Shown piece by piece: positions 11,090-23,054 of a stretch of 64,000 nt of DNA. Source of the stretch: Taxillus chinensis (Eukaryota; Streptophyta; Magnoliopsida; Santalales; Loranthaceae); NCBI GenBank assembly GCA_023512835.1, contig CM042084.1, forward strand, positions 14,595,403 to 14,659,402, read 5' to 3'. The notes beneath the pieces were generated by a model that was not told where the DNA came from, did no database searches, and saw only the letters and a program-made list of their open reading frames with translations. The position numbers and the translations under genes were made by a program. Positions within the stretch are counted from its first letter, which is position 1; every line of letters starts with the position of its first letter.

Positions 11090-14000
11090 TATATTCTCGA
11101 AGAATTAAAGTTATATTTTTATTCAAGATGATCTTGAAAATAGAAATATTGGGTCAAAGTTTGTTGATATTGGCTCGACTGCAGCTCCTTTGTGGTTCGA
11201 TTGACATGCATTACATTCTTTTTATTCTTCTTCTTTTACTTTTCTAACTTCCATGACTGCAGCTCCTTGTGGTGCTTCGTTGTTGATTATCATAATTGTG
11301 GGGTCCAACACTAACACCATTTGGAAGCATTAAGAATGTGATTGTTTGATTTCTCATTTGCCTCTTAGTTGCGAGTGTGTGTATATATATATATATATAA
11401 TATTATTGTAACTTTAAAAAGTGATAATAAGTTATTATAATCAATCACAATTAATTCCTATCAATATAAATTATAAAATATATGATAAGGTCCTGTTTGC
11501 TTTAGGTTGTTTTTTGGTTTTGTTTTTAAAAGTAAAATTTTATTTTTAAAAATAAAATCTAAAATTTAAACGTTGTTTGGTATACATGGCATGTCTGATT
11601 TTGGAAATAACTTTTGTTTCATAGAAGAGATAATATGTTTTAAATAATATTTTTTTAGTGGAACTCCAGAAAATTGCAAAAAAAAAAGTATAATGGACCC
11701 ACATAATAAAATAAGGAGAAAGTTTTTTTTTAAAAATCTCTCGTCATAATTAAGTTTATACTTGAAAGCAAAAAATAATTTTAAAAAATAATGTTGGAAC
11801 TTACATGTCTTAAAAATTGAATTATATATGAAATTAAATAAAATTATAATCAACATGGGCCCATTGTTTTTTAAAAGGATTGCCGAATTATGAAGTAATA
11901 TTCTAATGTACAAATGCACCAACGTTTATTGAATAAAATAATACTTTAATTAAATCATAATTTGAATAAAATATTTATTTTTAAAAATAACTTTAAAATT
12001 ATTTTTTATTTTCAAATATAAACTAAACACATAAATGTTATTTTTTTTCTCTTTCCTCTAATGTGTCTATTATATTTGTTTTTCCTAATTTTCATGAGAC
12101 ACTTAAAAACATATTCTTTCCCATAGATTTTTTTTTTTCAAAAAGTAAAATTCAAACTTCAATTATATTAAAGATCTCATGAAACCAAAAAATAAAGACA
12201 GAAACACATACCAAACAATCCTAATTGGTACATATATTTTATGAATAAAATAATACTTTATAAAATAACTTTTTTAAAAAATAATTTTTAACTGTTCTGT
12301 ATTTTTAAATCAAAACTCATTTTAATGAGATGATCAATTTATTTTCTTTAATTTTTTTCATTCACTTGAGCTCACCATATTTACTTTTTCTTAATTTTTA
12401 TGAGATTTAATTTTAAAAATACATACTTTTTAAACATGTATTTTTTAAATATCAAATAAATTTTATTTTAAAATCCTAAAAGTTAAATTTTAATTTTAAT
12501 ATAAAATTAAAATACAAAAACGAAAATACGTGATCACGTAAGAGTGTAACACTGGCTACCAATCTACCATGATCTTATGATTCCCACTTTTGTAATGACC
12601 TTTATTTGAAAACAATAAATGTATTAAAAAATTATCCCATGTGTGCGCCACCCAATCACACTTATTCATTTAAGTGGCATTGGGTTCCGCTTTGGTACAG
12701 CACTATCGTTTACTCCTTTCTTTTAAATTATTATTTACTTTTTTCATTTTATTTTTTCAACAAAAAATATATTTAATCAAAAGTAATGCTATATGTAAAA
12801 AATGATTACACGTGATTGAAATTTTATATAATTCAATGATACCGAAACATTACTAAATGACTAATGACTATATTTAGGTTAATTACTATGATTTGAGCAA
12901 CGCAAAACATTAATATATTCATGAAACATTTTTCATTTCCATATGCAAGTCATATGATTCGGTGAAATTGACCTCTTAATCTTTTTGCTTGTATCAAAAT
13001 ATGACGTGCGCTCTTCCAATGTTTGTGCTGGTGATCTGCTCGCACTCGCAGTCGTTAGTACCACGCAAGTGTAGCATTTCACAGCAAACTATTAGCGAGA
13101 GAGATTAAATACTTAACAGCGTTAGCCGGTTGTGAGCGAGTTATTTTTATTTTTATTTTTTTGTTTTGTATAGGTGGTGGGAGTGTAGTTATTTAAAAAA
13201 AGGAAAACGTATTATGCTTGTTGGTTGTTATCTGCATCTCGAGGTTGCACCATTTTTGCACTGCTAATTCATAGTCATATGCTATGTGAGATTGTGTAGA
13301 GTTCAAAGTGTCAGATTTTTTGCGTTGGTATGTTTCTAGCGTTGGCAATCAAATCAAGGTTGCTGCATTTTTCTTAAAAAGAAAAAGATGGTTGCATTCA
13401 ATTTTGAACTTTCAATTCTAGGCCATATTGGACTTTCATGGTGAGTCCTCTTTTCTTCATCCTAGCACGAATTCCAGCAACATATCTCATTTTTTTATGT
13501 TTGGGTTATGATTATTAATTAGAAATATTTCGTTGCACCAATCAATGATCAATCAAAGCTTAACATAAATTTAAGGGTAACTTTTTCTATAATCAATTAT
13601 CACTTAATTCTAATATGGTGCAACTTTTGTTTTTTAATTATGATGTCTAACTAGTAGGATTGTGTTTTCTAATATTTTATCTTACTCATAGGACCAGACC
13701 ATGTATATTATTCATGTTGTCACCATGTATTATAATCGTCCCATATAACTGTTATTTCCTTTACTAAATGAGAACAATATATGATGAGATATATTGACAG
13801 GTAATACATAACCGTAGATAGTGATTGAATTATAGATTCCTTGTGCAAAAATTACATGTATAAGATGAAAAATGTATATTTTTAATTATTTAATTATTCT
13901 ATTTTTTTATTTTTTGTTTTTAAAATGTGATAGTTGTTTTACTGAAAATTTAAAACAATAAATTATTATTTTCTTTCTAAAGGTTTTCTAAAATGAAAAT

Positions 14001-14482
14001 AATTTTTTGTTGCTTTTAATTTTTAATTTTTCATATTAAAAAATAATTATCGCATTTTAAAAATAAAAATATAAAACAGGAGAAATAAAGCCTTTTTGAT
14101 TTTCAAATTTATAGCTTAAAATTGGATTATTCAGACTGTTTCATTCTAGACTTGGGTTTTTGATATTGCATGCCAAGTGATTAAGTTTTTCCTGCTTACC
14201 TTCTGTTGTTGTTCCCCGCCATTGTTATAGCCAAGTATCTTATGTGCCATGTGCTGAATTGAAATGCTGGATGCTTTTCCTCCGTTGTCTTTGTTGGGCA
14301 TTATTGGTCAGTTGGCTTTTTTACAGACTTGATGTTACCAAGGCATTGTTAATTGGTCACTTTTGTGATTTGACAACTAACAAGTGTTATTTCTTAGACC
14401 ATTATATGTTAATGAAACTTCTATAGTTGTAAATTCCGGTCATTAGAATTTTCATAGCGTATTTTGCTCACTGTGATTGCAG
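11090..14482. other. AT-rich region without recognisable genes
   Basis: Very AT-rich, with many short A/T runs. The sequence GTTTGGTAT near 11575 and ATACCAAAC near 12211 form a weak long-range inverted repeat, suggesting a decayed fold-back element about 0.7 kb long, but no clean ends were found. The part next to 14483 was probably an intron of the E(z)-like locus; no upstream E(z) exon could be recognised here. Confidence 0.5.
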
Positions 14483-14492
14483 TTGTTCAAAG

Positions 14493-14886
14493 TGTGAGAA
14501 ATTTACTACAGGATCGTTCATGCCTAGAATTATTTAATAGAAACTATAACCTTAATCGGAAGCGTACCTGGATCCATGAGTGAATTAAAGGAATTGGTTT
14601 TATCACCTTTCTGCTTATCCCTAATGGTGTTCTGTGATAGAGAAGAACTACCGTCACATGCACGTTCTGTGTTGCGTTAAAACTTAAATTGAAGCGAAAG
14701 TGAAGGGATACATCTATATATATAACCCTACTGTTTCTAATTTCTATTCGGTCCAACAACCATCATATTGGGCCTTCATTAATATAGAAACAGTCTTTTA
14801 AATACATGTGGTCCATCAATAGCATGTAGGCCTTTTAATTACATGGGCCACATAATAGATTATTAAAAATAAATAATAATCTTACA
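14493..14886 (-). repeat. 3' LTR of the copia element
   Basis: 394 bp; starts TGTGAGAAATTTACT and ends AATAATCTTACA on the plus strand. The adjoining internal sequence, read on the minus strand, is the purine-rich AAGTGGGAGAT expected of a polypurine tract (about 14887-14899). By eye it differs from the other LTR at about 22 positions, nearly all transitions, plus a 2-bp repeat-length change. Confidence 0.93.
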
Positions 14887-15346
14887 ATCTCCCACTTGGC
14901 CCATGTCAAGACTTGGTGATTCAACAACTTTAAGTGCGCACCTTTCATTGAATCAATCAAGACATCTGTAATTAAATTGAAATGATTGGATCATGGCGGT
15001 CACAAGTCTTGAAACGACATGATTCCTTCCATGTATCACAAAATCAATTCAATTTAGAAACTTTAATTGGGATATACTTTAATCATTGCTTTCATTGTTA
15101 TCTCACTAAAACAATAATGTATACAACATAATGTAAGTAACAAATAAATAACTAAAAACATAACTTTAATTGAATTCACAAATGTCAAAAGCTAATAACC
15201 AAATGTACACATCTGAATATCATGTCAACAAGGATTTATCTATTACACCCATACTTCCAACATGGCCAATGAATGTTTTAGGTGGTAATCCTTTAGTCAA
15301 CGGATCCGCTATCATCAGATCAGTACCAATATGCTCAATTGATACT

Positions 15347-16063
15347 CTATGTTTTTTGCACTTCTTCTTTAACTGACAAGTATTTCAAATCCATGTGTTT
15401 TGCACCTTTAGAATACTTGTCATTCTTTGAAAAGAAAATAGCTGCAGAATTATCACAATAAAGTCTCAACGGTCTAGCTATACTGTCAATAATGTTTAGA
15501 CCTGAAACAAACTTTCGCAACCATAATGCATGAATAGTGGCCTCAAAGCATGCCATGAATTCAGCCTCCATAGTGCAAGTAGCAATAGTAGATTGCTTTC
15601 CACTTTTCCATGAAACTGCTCCTCCAGCTAATAGGAACATATAACCAAATGTAGACTTCCTTGAATCTACACAACCTGCATAGTCTGAATGTGAATACCC
15701 AATCACCTCAAGGTGGTTGGATTTCTTATATATGAGCATATGATCCTTAGTGCCTTGTAAATACCTAAGCACTTTCTTCGCAGCCTTCCAATGGTCTATT
15801 CCAGGATTACTTTGATATCGGCCTAACATTCTAACAACAAAACTGATGTCTGGTCGAGTACATGCCTGGACATACAATAGGCTCCTAATAACTGACAAAT
15901 ATGGAATAGACTCCATTACCTTTCGTTCCAAATCATTTTTGGGACATTGCATCTCACTAAATTTGTCCCCTTTCTGAATTGGAACTATCCCTGCAGAGCA
16001 CTTTTTCATTTTAAATCTCTCTAATACTTTGTCAATGTAAGCCTTTTGAGACAATCCTAACAA
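15347..16063 (-). CDS. Copia polyprotein fragment: end of RT and RNase H
   Basis: The frame reads LGLSQKAYIDKVLERF at the start and then LLYVQACTRPDISF, the conserved stretch after the copia RT. It goes on through DYAGCVDSRKSTFGY and VSWKSGKQSTIATCTMEAEF to LYCDNSAAI and HMDLKY, the RNase H motifs with the expected acidic residues. It lies directly downstream of the RT fragment, out of frame with it. It ends about 460 bp before the 3' LTR; 14900-15346 holds only the 3' tail of the internal region. Confidence 0.9.
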   Translation of the reverse strand: MLGLSQKAYIDKVLERFKMKKCSAGIVPIQKGDKFSEMQCPKNDLERKVMESIPYLSVIRSLLYVQACTRPDISFVVRMLGRYQSNPGIDHWKAAKKVLRYLQGTKDHMLIYKKSNHLEVIGYSHSDYAGCVDSRKSTFGYMFLLAGGAVSWKSGKQSTIATCTMEAEFMACFEATIHALWLRKFVSGLNIIDSIARPLRLYCDNSAAIFFSKNDKYSKGAKHMDLKYLSVKEEVQKT

Positions 16064-16125
16064 TCATTGTGATCTATCACGGAATATTTCTATTCCTATC
16101 ACATAAGATGCCTCACCCATATCTT

Positions 16126-16740
16126 TCATTGCAAAGTTGTTAGAGAGATACCTTTTAATATCATGTAACAAACTAATATCATTTGCGGCAGAAGAATATC
16201 ATTAACATATAGGACTAATATAATAAACTTACTCCCACTAACCTTCATATAGATACACTGATCAACAGTGTTTTCTATAAAACCATATGACATAATGGTA
16301 TCATTAAACTTAAGGTACCATTGTCGGGAAGCTTGTTTTAGTCTATATATTGATTTCTTTAATTTACACACCAAATGTTCCTTTCCTGTGGTTATGAAAC
16401 CTTTTGGTTGATCCATATAAACTTCCTCATCTAAGTCATCATTAAGAAAGACAGTTTTAACATCCATTTGGTGAAGCTCTAAATCATAATGAGCTACCAA
16501 AGCCATAACAATCCTCAAAGAATCCTTCTTTGAAACTGGAGAGAAGGTTTCTTTATAGTCAATGCCATCCGTTTGAATATAACCTTTAGCAACAAGTCTG
16601 GCCTTATACCTTTCAATGTTGCCCTTTGAGTCACGCTTGGTCTTAAAGACCCACTTGCAACCCACTTGTTTTAAACCTTTAGGCAACTCAACTAAATCCC
16701 AGACTTTATTGTCATACATTGATGTTAACTCTTCTTTCAT
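16126..16740 (-). CDS. Copia polyprotein fragment: reverse transcriptase
   Basis: Typical copia RT blocks are in order: WDLVELPKG, GCKWVFKTKRD, YKARLVAKGY, DYKETFSPV, LHQMDVKTVFLNDDL and KLKKSIYRLKQASRQWY. The polymerase motif that should read YVDD is YVND (codon near 16205), so the first catalytic aspartate is replaced. The frame is lost soon after, at about 16150. This copy could not have encoded an active polymerase. Confidence 0.92.
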   Translation of the reverse strand: MKEELTSMYDNKVWDLVELPKGLKQVGCKWVFKTKRDSKGNIERYKARLVAKGYIQTDGIDYKETFSPVSKKDSLRIVMALVAHYDLELHQMDVKTVFLNDDLDEEVYMDQPKGFITTGKEHLVCKLKKSIYRLKQASRQWYLKFNDTIMSYGFIENTVDQCIYMKVSGSKFIILVLYVNDILLPQMILVCYMILKGISLTTLQ

Positions 16741-16909
16741 AGCATTAAACTACTTTTCAGAATTGTTACATTAATGGCTTGGATAAATGAGACTGGATCC
16801 TTATTAAGACTCAAGTCACACTCATGCTTTAGTGAATAGACCACATAATCATTCGAAATAGCTGGTCTTCTTTGCCTTACAGACCTTCTTAAATCTATTT
16901 CTTGTGGTA

Positions 16910-17448
16910 TCACTTGCTCTTTATAACTTGGTCATTGTTAACTAGTTCATTATTAATTTGTTCATCTAGTGGATTCAGGATATTATTTTGATGTTCTAAC
17001 ATGTTGTGAGACCATGATACAACAAGAGGAACAACAACTGAAGAAGAAACAGTGGGTATAGAACTTTCCACCCTAGTTTCTTGAATATCCACTTTACGTG
17101 GTTCACCACTCCCACTAGATTGACCATACTCAATGAACCTAGCATTACCAAACTTAACTATTCTCGTACTATGGTTAGGACAGTAAAATTTACCTTTTGA
17201 CTTTTCAGGGTAGCCGATGAAATAACCACTAATGGTTCTTGCATCAAGCTTCTTTTCATGTGGATTATATCTCCTTACTTCTGCCGGGCATCCCCAAATA
17301 TGTAGATGCCTTAAACTGGGTTTCCTTCCTGTCCATAATTCATAAGATGTTTCAGGAATTACTTTACTAGGAACCCTATTAAACAGATATGCAGCGGTCT
17401 TTAATGCATGCATCCACAAAGATAAAGGTACAATCTTGTAATTTAACA
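16910..17448 (-). CDS. Copia polyprotein fragment: integrase C-terminal half
   Basis: Reads VLNYKIVPLSLWMHALKTAAYLFNRVPSK, SYELWTGRKPSLRHLHIWGCPAEV and GYFIGYPEKSKGKFYCP, the usual region after the copia integrase core. It is cut at 17448 by the hAT insertion; the matching upstream half resumes at 22571. The rest, to about 16741, is the low-complexity linker before RT and carries stops. Confidence 0.9.
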
Positions 17449-18440
17449 CATGGTTCGAAAATACGTACGAGGCACCTCCGTCCGGCGCCCTAGGCACCCA
17501 GACCCTCTCCGTACGGAGGCGGCGCTCTGAGCCGGCGAACACTCACCGGCCGTTCCGGGCGGGTGAGGCGGCCGCCTCACCGTTTGTACGTCCGCCTCAC
17601 AGACGGTACGAGGTGAGGCGGGCGACTTTATTTTTTAAATAAAAAAACAACCTGTAAAAAATGTACCATTTCACGTAGCCCTACCTCGGTACCCGACGCG
17701 GCCCGCCTCGACCGACGATCGCTGCGATCGTCACCGACGATCTGTCCCCTCGCCGCGCGTGCCTCGACGCGGCCTCGCCAGGAGCCTCACCTCGCGTCAA
17801 CGCACTCTCGCCGAGCTCGACACGGCCTCGCCAAGCCTCGCCGAGCCTTGCCTCCCGTCGACACGGTCTCGCGAGCCTCGACACGGCCTCGACGTGCCTC
17901 GCATCGCGTCTGTCTTTCCCTCTGTCACTTCTCTCATCAACTCTCTGTGTGGCTGTGAGTATATATTATACTTAATATATATTTTTCTAATTATTTTTAT
18001 TTAATTAACATTATTTTATATATTAATAACATTAATATTAATTTTTATGTTTAATTATTCAAACTATGACGTTGTTTATTGTTGTTGATCATTGAGCATA
18101 CTTTCATTTGTGGTGTAATGGCAAGCAATCAAAGAAAAGATCCAGCTTGAAAGTATGGGATTGAAATTGAGAAAGATAAAAAAAAATGAGTTTATTCGAT
18201 GCAAATTTTGTCAAAAGGAAATAAGAGGGGGTGTATTTAGATTGAAGGAACATCTTGCAAGTAAAAGGGGTAATGTTGCCCCATGTCCAAAAGTTCAACC
18301 AGAAGTTAGAGATGAAATGAAAATTTTTTTTTGATGATACGGAGAAGTCAAAAAAATTAAATCAACTAGCTAAAGAGGAGATTATTGACGGGTGCACAAC
18401 ATTGAACAGTTGGTCCGTGAGAGGTTCAAGTAGTGATGGT

Positions 18441-20405
18441 TGTCACGCCCCAATTTCCTTCCACTTGGAAATGAGTAGTGATTGCCCATGCCCGCACCCG
18501 AAGGGACAAGGGGTTAGTGCAAGCACCTTAAAAGGACTTCGGCACGGTGTTGTCCCAAACCTGCACAACCAGGCTAACATGCCAAGGGGCATGCTCCTCT
18601 CCCAAACCATGCACACAAACACAAATTGAATAACAACATCTCATTTTATTTCATTTCAAAGACTAAATGTTTATTACAACCCAATCGGGGAAAAACCCCT
18701 ATGAAGCCAGGTGTCTTTATTACAAATAAAACCAAACCAAATTCCAGAACATAAAACCACGAGCACGACAAAGGAAATAACATAAAACTCCCAGCCTCGG
18801 GGTCCTAGCTCCTCGGCCTTCACCTACCGCTTGCTAAACCCTGTAAAAAGGACGGTTTATAGGAGGGGTGAGCAAACCATAGCTCGGTAGGGATCCGGTC
18901 TCCCCGGACCCGTCCTGTCTACAATATGCATGATATGTGTATGCTTGTGCTCGTGTCGTGCCTAAGGCTAAAGCGGCAAACATCACCCAAGAACACCCTT
19001 TACCTGAGCCCCGCATGAAGGGCGAGGACACCCCGCCACCACGGCGACATGACATACCACATTCGGGCGAATGTTGCATGGACACCAATGCAACATTTTC
19101 CACCCGAGTCGATATGGTCAACCACCTCCTCGGGCGCCATACCTACCCTCAGGAATGGGTGTAGACTTAGCCCACCGTCGTGAGTGCTACACCGAGACTC
19201 AGGACCACGTCCTGGCCAAATCTCAAAGGGGTCCAGCTATTGTGCCTGGCCCATATCTCAGCTCGGTCTCAAACGGACCAACGAAACGACATAGCATTAC
19301 ATCTCGACATGTAAACTCGGCCAAGATTTTACACTTTATTTCGGAGGGACCAACATGGTCGATCTAAAGCCACACACATCGCCCTCACAGGCTTTTTATC
19401 AAATACAAATCAAACACAGTACACCTGGTCACACAAGATATCATCGGACACCCATATACAAGGTCTCACAGCATTATATTGAATACATGGCATGCGAGCC
19501 TCACAGGCATTTTATCAAATACATAGTGTGCGAGCCCTCACGGACATTTCATCAAACACATGGTGGGCATAAACAAACCCAGAAAAATCCTCAGGCCAAA
19601 TTCAACATCGAATCAACAGAACATGTCACTTTGAAGGCCAACATCCATATAGGAGATCACACCTATATGGATTTACATATATATATATATATAGGCGAAT
19701 ATCCTAGAACAAGAGGAGAGTTAGGAAGAACATGAATCCCTACCTCGGACTTTTGTCCTAACCTCTACGCTAAACACCTTCCAACGACGCGAACCACCAC
19801 GACAACGCCCGGAGATCCTCTCTCTCTCTCTCTCTCTCGCAAGAATTGCGGCAAAGAAGAACACAAGAACCCTAAACTCAAACTCAAGCCCTCATTATAT
19901 AGACACTACCCACATCAAAACGATGTAGTTTTGATTAAGTAAATCCCAGGATCAAAACGATGTAGTTTTGATCACACAAGTTAACACCTTTCCGCACCCA
20001 TATAGGCCAAAATACTCGAATTTCAACATGGTCCTTTGGAGGAAGATCATTAGAATGTCAAAACCAAGGGAACCATGCAAAAATATGGCTGCACGCCAAT
20101 TTGAACGTGAATTCCCCAATTCACGTGCAACTCCAAATGCACTCCAAATGCGCTCAAACTTCACCCCTAGCCTCCTTGTATCATGTAGAAGACAACCACA
20201 CTTGTACGTAAAATGGACCCATTTCACGTGCACCTCACATCTAAGTCCGTTTGGCCTGAAACTTTGTGGTAGATAGAGGACATCATTCTAAGCATCTTTC
20301 CTTTTGCACGTGAATTCATTTGAGCCCATTCACTAGGTCAAAATCTAGAAAAAAAACCCTACTCGAAGGCAAAACCGTGACTAACTCAAGGTACGGGTCC
20401 TTACA
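18441..20405 (-). mobile_element. Solo LTR of a Tekay/Del-type Ty3/gypsy element
   Basis: 1965 bp, TGTCACGCCCC to CGGGTCCTTACA on the plus strand, i.e. TGTAAGGACCCG...GGGGCGTGACA on the minus strand. Perfect 5-bp target duplication ATGGT at 18436-18440 and 20406-20410, with no internal domain: the product of LTR-LTR recombination. It carries a TATA box for minus-strand transcription (CTCATTATATAG near 19890-19902), (TC)n leader repeats near 19819-19838, two ATCAAAAC...GTTTTGAT dyads (19914-19935, 19951-19972) and ACGT dyads (20105-20126, 20206-20229). It is closely related to the LTR at 61532-63461. Confidence 0.95.
20105..20126. promoter_or_regulatory. ACGT dyad, copy 1 (solo LTR)
   Basis: Arms ACGTGAATT and AATTCACGT, 9 bp each and perfect, around CCCC. 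It follows GCAAAAATATGGCTGCACGCC and precedes CTCCAAATGC. It lies about 205 bp on the upstream side of the TATA box for minus-strand transcription. Confidence 0.8.
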
Positions 20406-22570
20406 ATGGTGTTACTCAAAGATTGAATAAGGGACCTATGGATAGATTCTTGGGGATTTTAGAGGATGATGTTGAGGAGATCAATGATATGGATAAAGGT
20501 GAACCTAAAAAAGACTTACTAATAAGGAATTACGTGAGGATGTGTGTGCGGAGATTGGTCGATGTTTCTTTGATAATGCTCTTGCTTTTAATGTTATTGA
20601 TAGTCCATCATTTATTAGCATGTGTCGGGCAATCGGCCGTTATGGAATTGATTTGAAAGTACCTAGCGATTATGAGTTGAAGACTACCATTTTAAAAAAA
20701 GGAGGAAGAAAATACTCAAACTTTTGTGAATGAAGTGAAGAAGACATGGGTGCAAACAGGAGTGTCCATATTATCAGATGGTTGGAAAGATACAAGGGGG
20801 CGACAGTTGATCAACATTCTTGTCAATAATCCACGTGGAACAATTTTCTTGCGTTCTATTGCGTTCCATCATGTGCTGCACACTGCTTGGATTTGATTCT
20901 TGAGAAAATTGGAGAACTACCCCAACATAAAATGGCGTTGAGAAAAGCAAAGAAGGTATATTTATTTCTTTACGACATTATTTGTTTAATTAAACTTTCA
21001 TTACTAAATTGTTTGTTTCTCAATAGGTGACCCAATTTATTTATAATCATGGGTGGATATTGGCATTGATGAGGAAGTTCACAAAAAAAAGACTTAATTC
21101 GGCATGTTCCTACTAAGTTTGCTATAGCGTACTTGACATTACAAAGTTTGTTTGAATTGCGTGAACCTTTGGAGCAGATGTTAACTTCACAGGAATGGAG
21201 GGAAAGTTCATGGGCGAATAAAGTAGAAGGAAAAGAATTGAAAAAGATCATTGTGAGGGATGAGAATTTTTGGTCTAGTATGTCTTATGCATTGAAGACA
21301 ACTAGACCTCTTCTTAGTGTATTGAGATTGACAGATTCAGAGAAGATCCCTGGAATGGGATTTATTTATGGAGCATTAGATGCAGCTAAAGAGGAGATAG
21401 CCAAAAATTTAGGGGATGAATATGGAGCATATAGTGAGATTTGGAAGATTATTGACAAGATATGGGATTTCCAATTACATCGCCCTTTGCATGCAGCTGC
21501 TTATTTTATGAATCCTAGATTTCAATATTCAGAACAAATCTCCACTCATATAGAGATTAAGACTGGGTTATTGTAGCTGATTGGTGGATTCAATTTGGGG
21601 ATCATACCCCAGAGTTAAGATCTTTTGTAGTGAGAGTTTTAAGTCTCACTTGTTTATCATCCGGTTGTGAACAAAATTGGAGTGCATTTAATTGGGTACG
21701 TATGAAATTGTAAATTTAGAATATATTTTTTAATATATATTTATTTATACTAATTTTATTTTCATTTATATTTGTAGATTCATTCTAAAAGAAGAAATCG
21801 ATTGGCCACAGAGAAACTAAACTCTTTAGTTTATATCATGTATAATAGAAAGTTGAGGGATAAGTTCATTAGAAAACAAAACTTATCTGATGGTGTTGAC
21901 TCTCTACTAGCCACTGATGTGCCTTCGGATGATGAATGGATAATTGAGGATGATATTGATGGAGATTTTGCAAACCTTTCATGCGAACCAAGTGAAAATT
22001 TGCAAGGAGAGACAAGTAGAAGTTCAAGTAAGTTTAGTAATGTTTAATAATTAAATGAAAGAATTTCATTATATTTAAAATAATATATATATATATATAT
22101 TGATGTTATTTTTAATTATTTTGGTGTAGGAAAAGGAAAAGACATTTTGATTGAATCGGAAGATGAACCAGAAACGGATGACTTTTCTAGTGAAGAACCA
22201 TTTTGGGATCCAAAATTTCGACCATTAGATACGGATGACACACTATTCAATTAAGATTAGAGTGTCTATTTGAGACCTTAAGTTGTTTTGTTTTATTGAA
22301 TATTTGAAATTGATTACAAAGACTTAATTTTGTTTTTGAGTGAGACTTGATTTATATTTTTAGTTTCATTTTATAAAGTGTAAGACTATTATGATTGTAA
22401 TATATTTCTATTAAAATTGTGGAGAAATTTAAGTTATTTTAGTATGATAATATTTCCAGCATAAAATTATTGTGTAAGGTTGAGGCGCCCACCTCGACCG
22501 TACTGAGGCGCCCGTATATCCGTACAGCCTTCGGCCGTACCGTTCCCGCCTCACGTATTTTTGAACCTTG

Positions 22571-23054
22571 ATTTAACATGCTCCTAACCATATCCATAAG
22601 AGTACGATTTTGCCTTTCTGCTACACCATTTTGTTGAGGTGTACCAGGCATTGTATACTGTGCACATATGCCTCGACTTTCAAGGAACTTTGCAAATAGA
22701 CCTGGACATTGTCCCTTTTCATTAAACTTACCATAACATTCACCACCTTATCAGATCTCACAACTTTTACCCTTTTGTCAAGCTGCCTTTCAACTTCATT
22801 AATGAACACCTCTAAGATGTCCACTGACTCAAACTTTTCATGCAACAAATACAAATAGCCATACCGTGAGTAGTCATCAATAAAAGTGATAAAATACTTT
22901 TCACCGCTCCAAGACGGAATATCAAAAGGACCACAAATATCAGTGTGTATTAACTCTAAAAGTGCATTACTTCTTTTGGTTAGATTCTTTGATATATGTC
23001 TAGTTTGCTTACCTTTAATGCACTCTATACATACATCCCAATCAACAAAATTCA
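22571..23054 (-). CDS. Copia polyprotein fragment: integrase N-terminal half
   Basis: Reads NFVDWDVCIECIKGKQT (the CxxC of the zinc-binding domain), LLELIHTDICGPF (first catalytic Asp), FITFIDDYSRYGYLYLL, VVRSD, and in another frame PGTPQQNGVAERQNRTLMDMVRSML (catalytic Glu in GVAERQN). The frame breaks between VVRSD and PGTPQQ. Only the second half of the HHCC zinc finger is present. It is cut by the hAT at 22570/22571. Confidence 0.9.

Larger units (their letters stand above)
18118..22254 (+). pseudogene. hAT transposase (BED finger, RNase H-like, hATC dimerisation), disrupted
   Basis: From the ATG at 18118 the frame reads MASNQRKDPA, a TGA where Trp is expected, KYGIEIEKDKK, a frameshift in a run of A, and then EFIRCKFCQKEIRGGVFRLKEHL: a BED zinc finger. 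The solo LTR interrupts the gene at 18441-20405 (plus the repeated ATGGT). Downstream are FDNALAFNVIDSPSF, SILSDGWKDTRGRQLINILV, HCLDLILEKIG, an intron-like gap near 20957-21027, FELREPLEQMLTSQEW, LLSVLRLTDSEKIPGMGFIY, AAYFMNPRFQY and the hATC signature LSLTCLSSGCEQNWS. A second intron-like gap lies near 21700-21778 and a third near 22030-22130. The acidic tail ends in LFN and TAA at 22252-22254. Several frameshifts make it inactive. Confidence 0.92.
17449..22570 (+). mobile_element. hAT DNA transposon carrying a decayed transposase gene
   Basis: Terminal inverted repeats of 17 bp, CATGGTTCGAAAATACG (17449-17465) and the complement of CAAGGTTCAAAAATACG (22554-22570), match at 15 of 17 positions. 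The 8-bp target duplication ATTTAACA is perfect at 17441-17448 and 22571-22578. Without the nested solo LTR it is about 3.15 kb. Both ends are followed by GC-rich subterminal DNA full of GAGGCG/CGCCTC and related strings (17466-17920 and 22478-22555), unlike the AT-rich surroundings; in hAT elements such arrays bind transposase. Confidence 0.95.

Noticed and set aside
11490..12230. Fold-back or Mutator-like element
   Set aside because: Inverted similarity around GTTTGGTAT/ATACCAAAC is weak, ends and target duplication are not clear, and the region is AT-rich.
18834..19367. Overlapping open frames in the solo LTR
   Set aside because: LTR sequence with recombination product structure; the frames are not conserved in the related LTR at 61532.
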